A stretch of DNA of 6,437 bases, taken from NCBI GenBank assembly GCA_013696385.1, contig JACCYR010000111.1, positions 1-6,437 on the forward strand, written 5' to 3'. Shown in pieces: positions 5,884-6,437 of the stretch. Position 1 is the stretch's first letter. Every line of letters starts with the position of its first letter. Both the position numbers and the translations under genes were made by a program. Below the pieces are notes generated by a model. It did no database searches and was not told where the DNA came from. It saw only the letters and a program-made list of their open reading frames with translations. Source of the DNA: Acidobacteriota bacterium. GTDB taxonomy: Bacteria; Acidobacteriota; Blastocatellia; Pyrinomonadales; Pyrinomonadaceae.

Positions 5884-6334
5884 ATTCGAGGCGGAATCGG
5901 GACGGTTTGTTTCATTATAAAACGCTTGCGAAAAACTTCCGTCCGGCTCGATAACCTTAATTGTTCTGCCCTGCGCGTCGTAGATTGTTTCGCTCCACTG
6001 CGCCGTTTCTCCGGTTCTGTATGGACGCGATTGTTTCCAGACTTGTCCGAGTTTGTTGTGGCAACGGACGGATTTTGATTTGAACTACCGTTTGAGAGAA
6101 ACGCTCCGGCAAACCAGCCGGGAAAATTAATTGCCTACTTGCCGGAAAAGAATCCGAATCTGACATCTTGAATAAAATTGCCAGCCGCGCCGACGACCGC
6201 TTGCGGTGCGCCGGAACCGATACCGACAATAGATTGAAACATAAAACCAAACAGAGAACCCGTGTTATCAAATGATATTTGTAAATTTGAACTGCTGTCT
6301 TTTGTGTGTTGGAAATTGATTTTCTTGAACACAT
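5884..6334 (-). pseudogene. Broken 5' part of the RHS/YD-repeat gene: signal peptide and linker in different frames
   Basis: An ATG at 6332-6334 with AGGAG 11 bases upstream (6346-6350) opens a frame with a long signal peptide: basic residues, then VLCLVLCFNLLSVSVPAH at about residues 26-43. After PAH this frame becomes RKRSSARLAILFK and runs as unlikely protein to a TAA at 5957-5959. A second frame across about 6135-6200 reads APQAVVGAAGNFIQDVRFGFF, which looks like mature protein, and ends at a TAG (6135-6137). The YD frame opens only after the TAG at 6085-6087 and reads HNKLGQVWKQSRPYRTGETAQWSE into TIYDAQGR and on into the 530-residue frame. The simplest reading is one RHS gene starting at 6334 that has suffered at least two indels. 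The exact indel sites are inferred, not seen. Confidence 0.65.
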
Positions 6335-6345
6335 AATTTTGGTAA

Positions 6346-6350
6346 CTCCT
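6346..6350 (-). promoter_or_regulatory. Ribosome binding site of the original RHS gene start
   Basis: AGGAG on the minus strand lies 11 bases before the ATG at 6334. It is the best Shine-Dalgarno match upstream of the RHS region and it precedes a signal peptide, so it marks the original start better than the TTG at 5883. The remaining sequence to the window edge (6351-6437) shows no gene and no confident promoter. Confidence 0.5.
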
Positions 6351-6437
6351 CAAACAAATCGGTGAAATCAGCTGGCTTCTATAAGTTACTTTTTCGCCCG
6401 TTTCGACACTTCAGATTACTATAATTTGGGTGTTGTA

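Noticed and set aside
4291..6334. Active polymorphic toxin or contact-dependent system
   Set aside because: The RHS core and C-terminal toxin are absent, several frameshifts are present, and no secretion genes (VgrG, PAAR) are in the window.
1766..6334. A joint DUF1906/RHS operon acting as one new system
   Set aside because: They share a strand, but the 146-bp gap, the separate ribosome-binding site and the broken state of the RHS gene give no support for a joint function.
6135..6353. A separate small gene starting at the TTG at 6353
   Set aside because: The TTG lies inside the Shine-Dalgarno sequence of the ATG at 6334. Only its second half looks like protein, which fits a frameshifted piece of the RHS gene better.
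1..6437. Insertion sequence, prophage or integron
   Set aside because: I found no transposase, integrase, terminal inverted repeats with target duplication, tRNA or phage gene on either strand.

Overview
The window looks like chromosomal DNA of a bacterium from Acidobacteriota, class Blastocatellia (Pyrinomonadales-like). This placement is inference from the style of the proteins: FG-GAP/VCBS repeats of the form DxDGDGxTDxAVFRPSNGxWY, a secreted YD-repeat (RHS) protein with a matching signal-peptide style, and short A/T-rich heptamer repeats between genes. No rRNA or other marker gene is present to confirm it.

Layout. Positions 1-353 (+) hold the C-terminal end of a multi-pass membrane protein resembling the O-antigen ligase/polymerase family. 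It converges on ychF (447-1547, -), a complete conserved P-loop ATPase. A 218-bp gap (1548-1765) made largely of heptamer repeats separates ychF from a 792-residue secreted protein (1766-4144, -). That protein has a signal peptide, three Asp-box motifs, an Rv2525c/DUF1906-type glycoside-hydrolase-like domain and six calcium-binding-type FG-GAP repeats. After a 146-bp A/T-rich gap comes an RHS/YD-repeat gene (4291 to about 6334, -) that appears broken. Its signal peptide is in one frame, its YD repeats are in another, a 23-codon stretch inside the repeats is out of frame between two compensating indels, and it stops just before the usual RHS core domain.

Function. The genes do not form an obvious pathway. 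ychF is housekeeping. The DUF1906/VCBS protein and the RHS relic are both envelope or secreted proteins on the same strand, but the gaps are too wide to argue for a tight operon. There is no transposase, integrase, CRISPR array, tRNA or rRNA.

The most unusual signal is non-coding. A degenerate 7-bp unit, best written ARRWTYC, occurs in unbroken tandem register at several places. Twelve heptads (84 bp, 28 codons) lie codon-aligned inside the membrane-protein gene. Four heptads sit immediately upstream of the ychF start codon. Five heptads in the opposite orientation abut the stop codon of the VCBS gene, and two forward tracts end in the same 16-bp edge.
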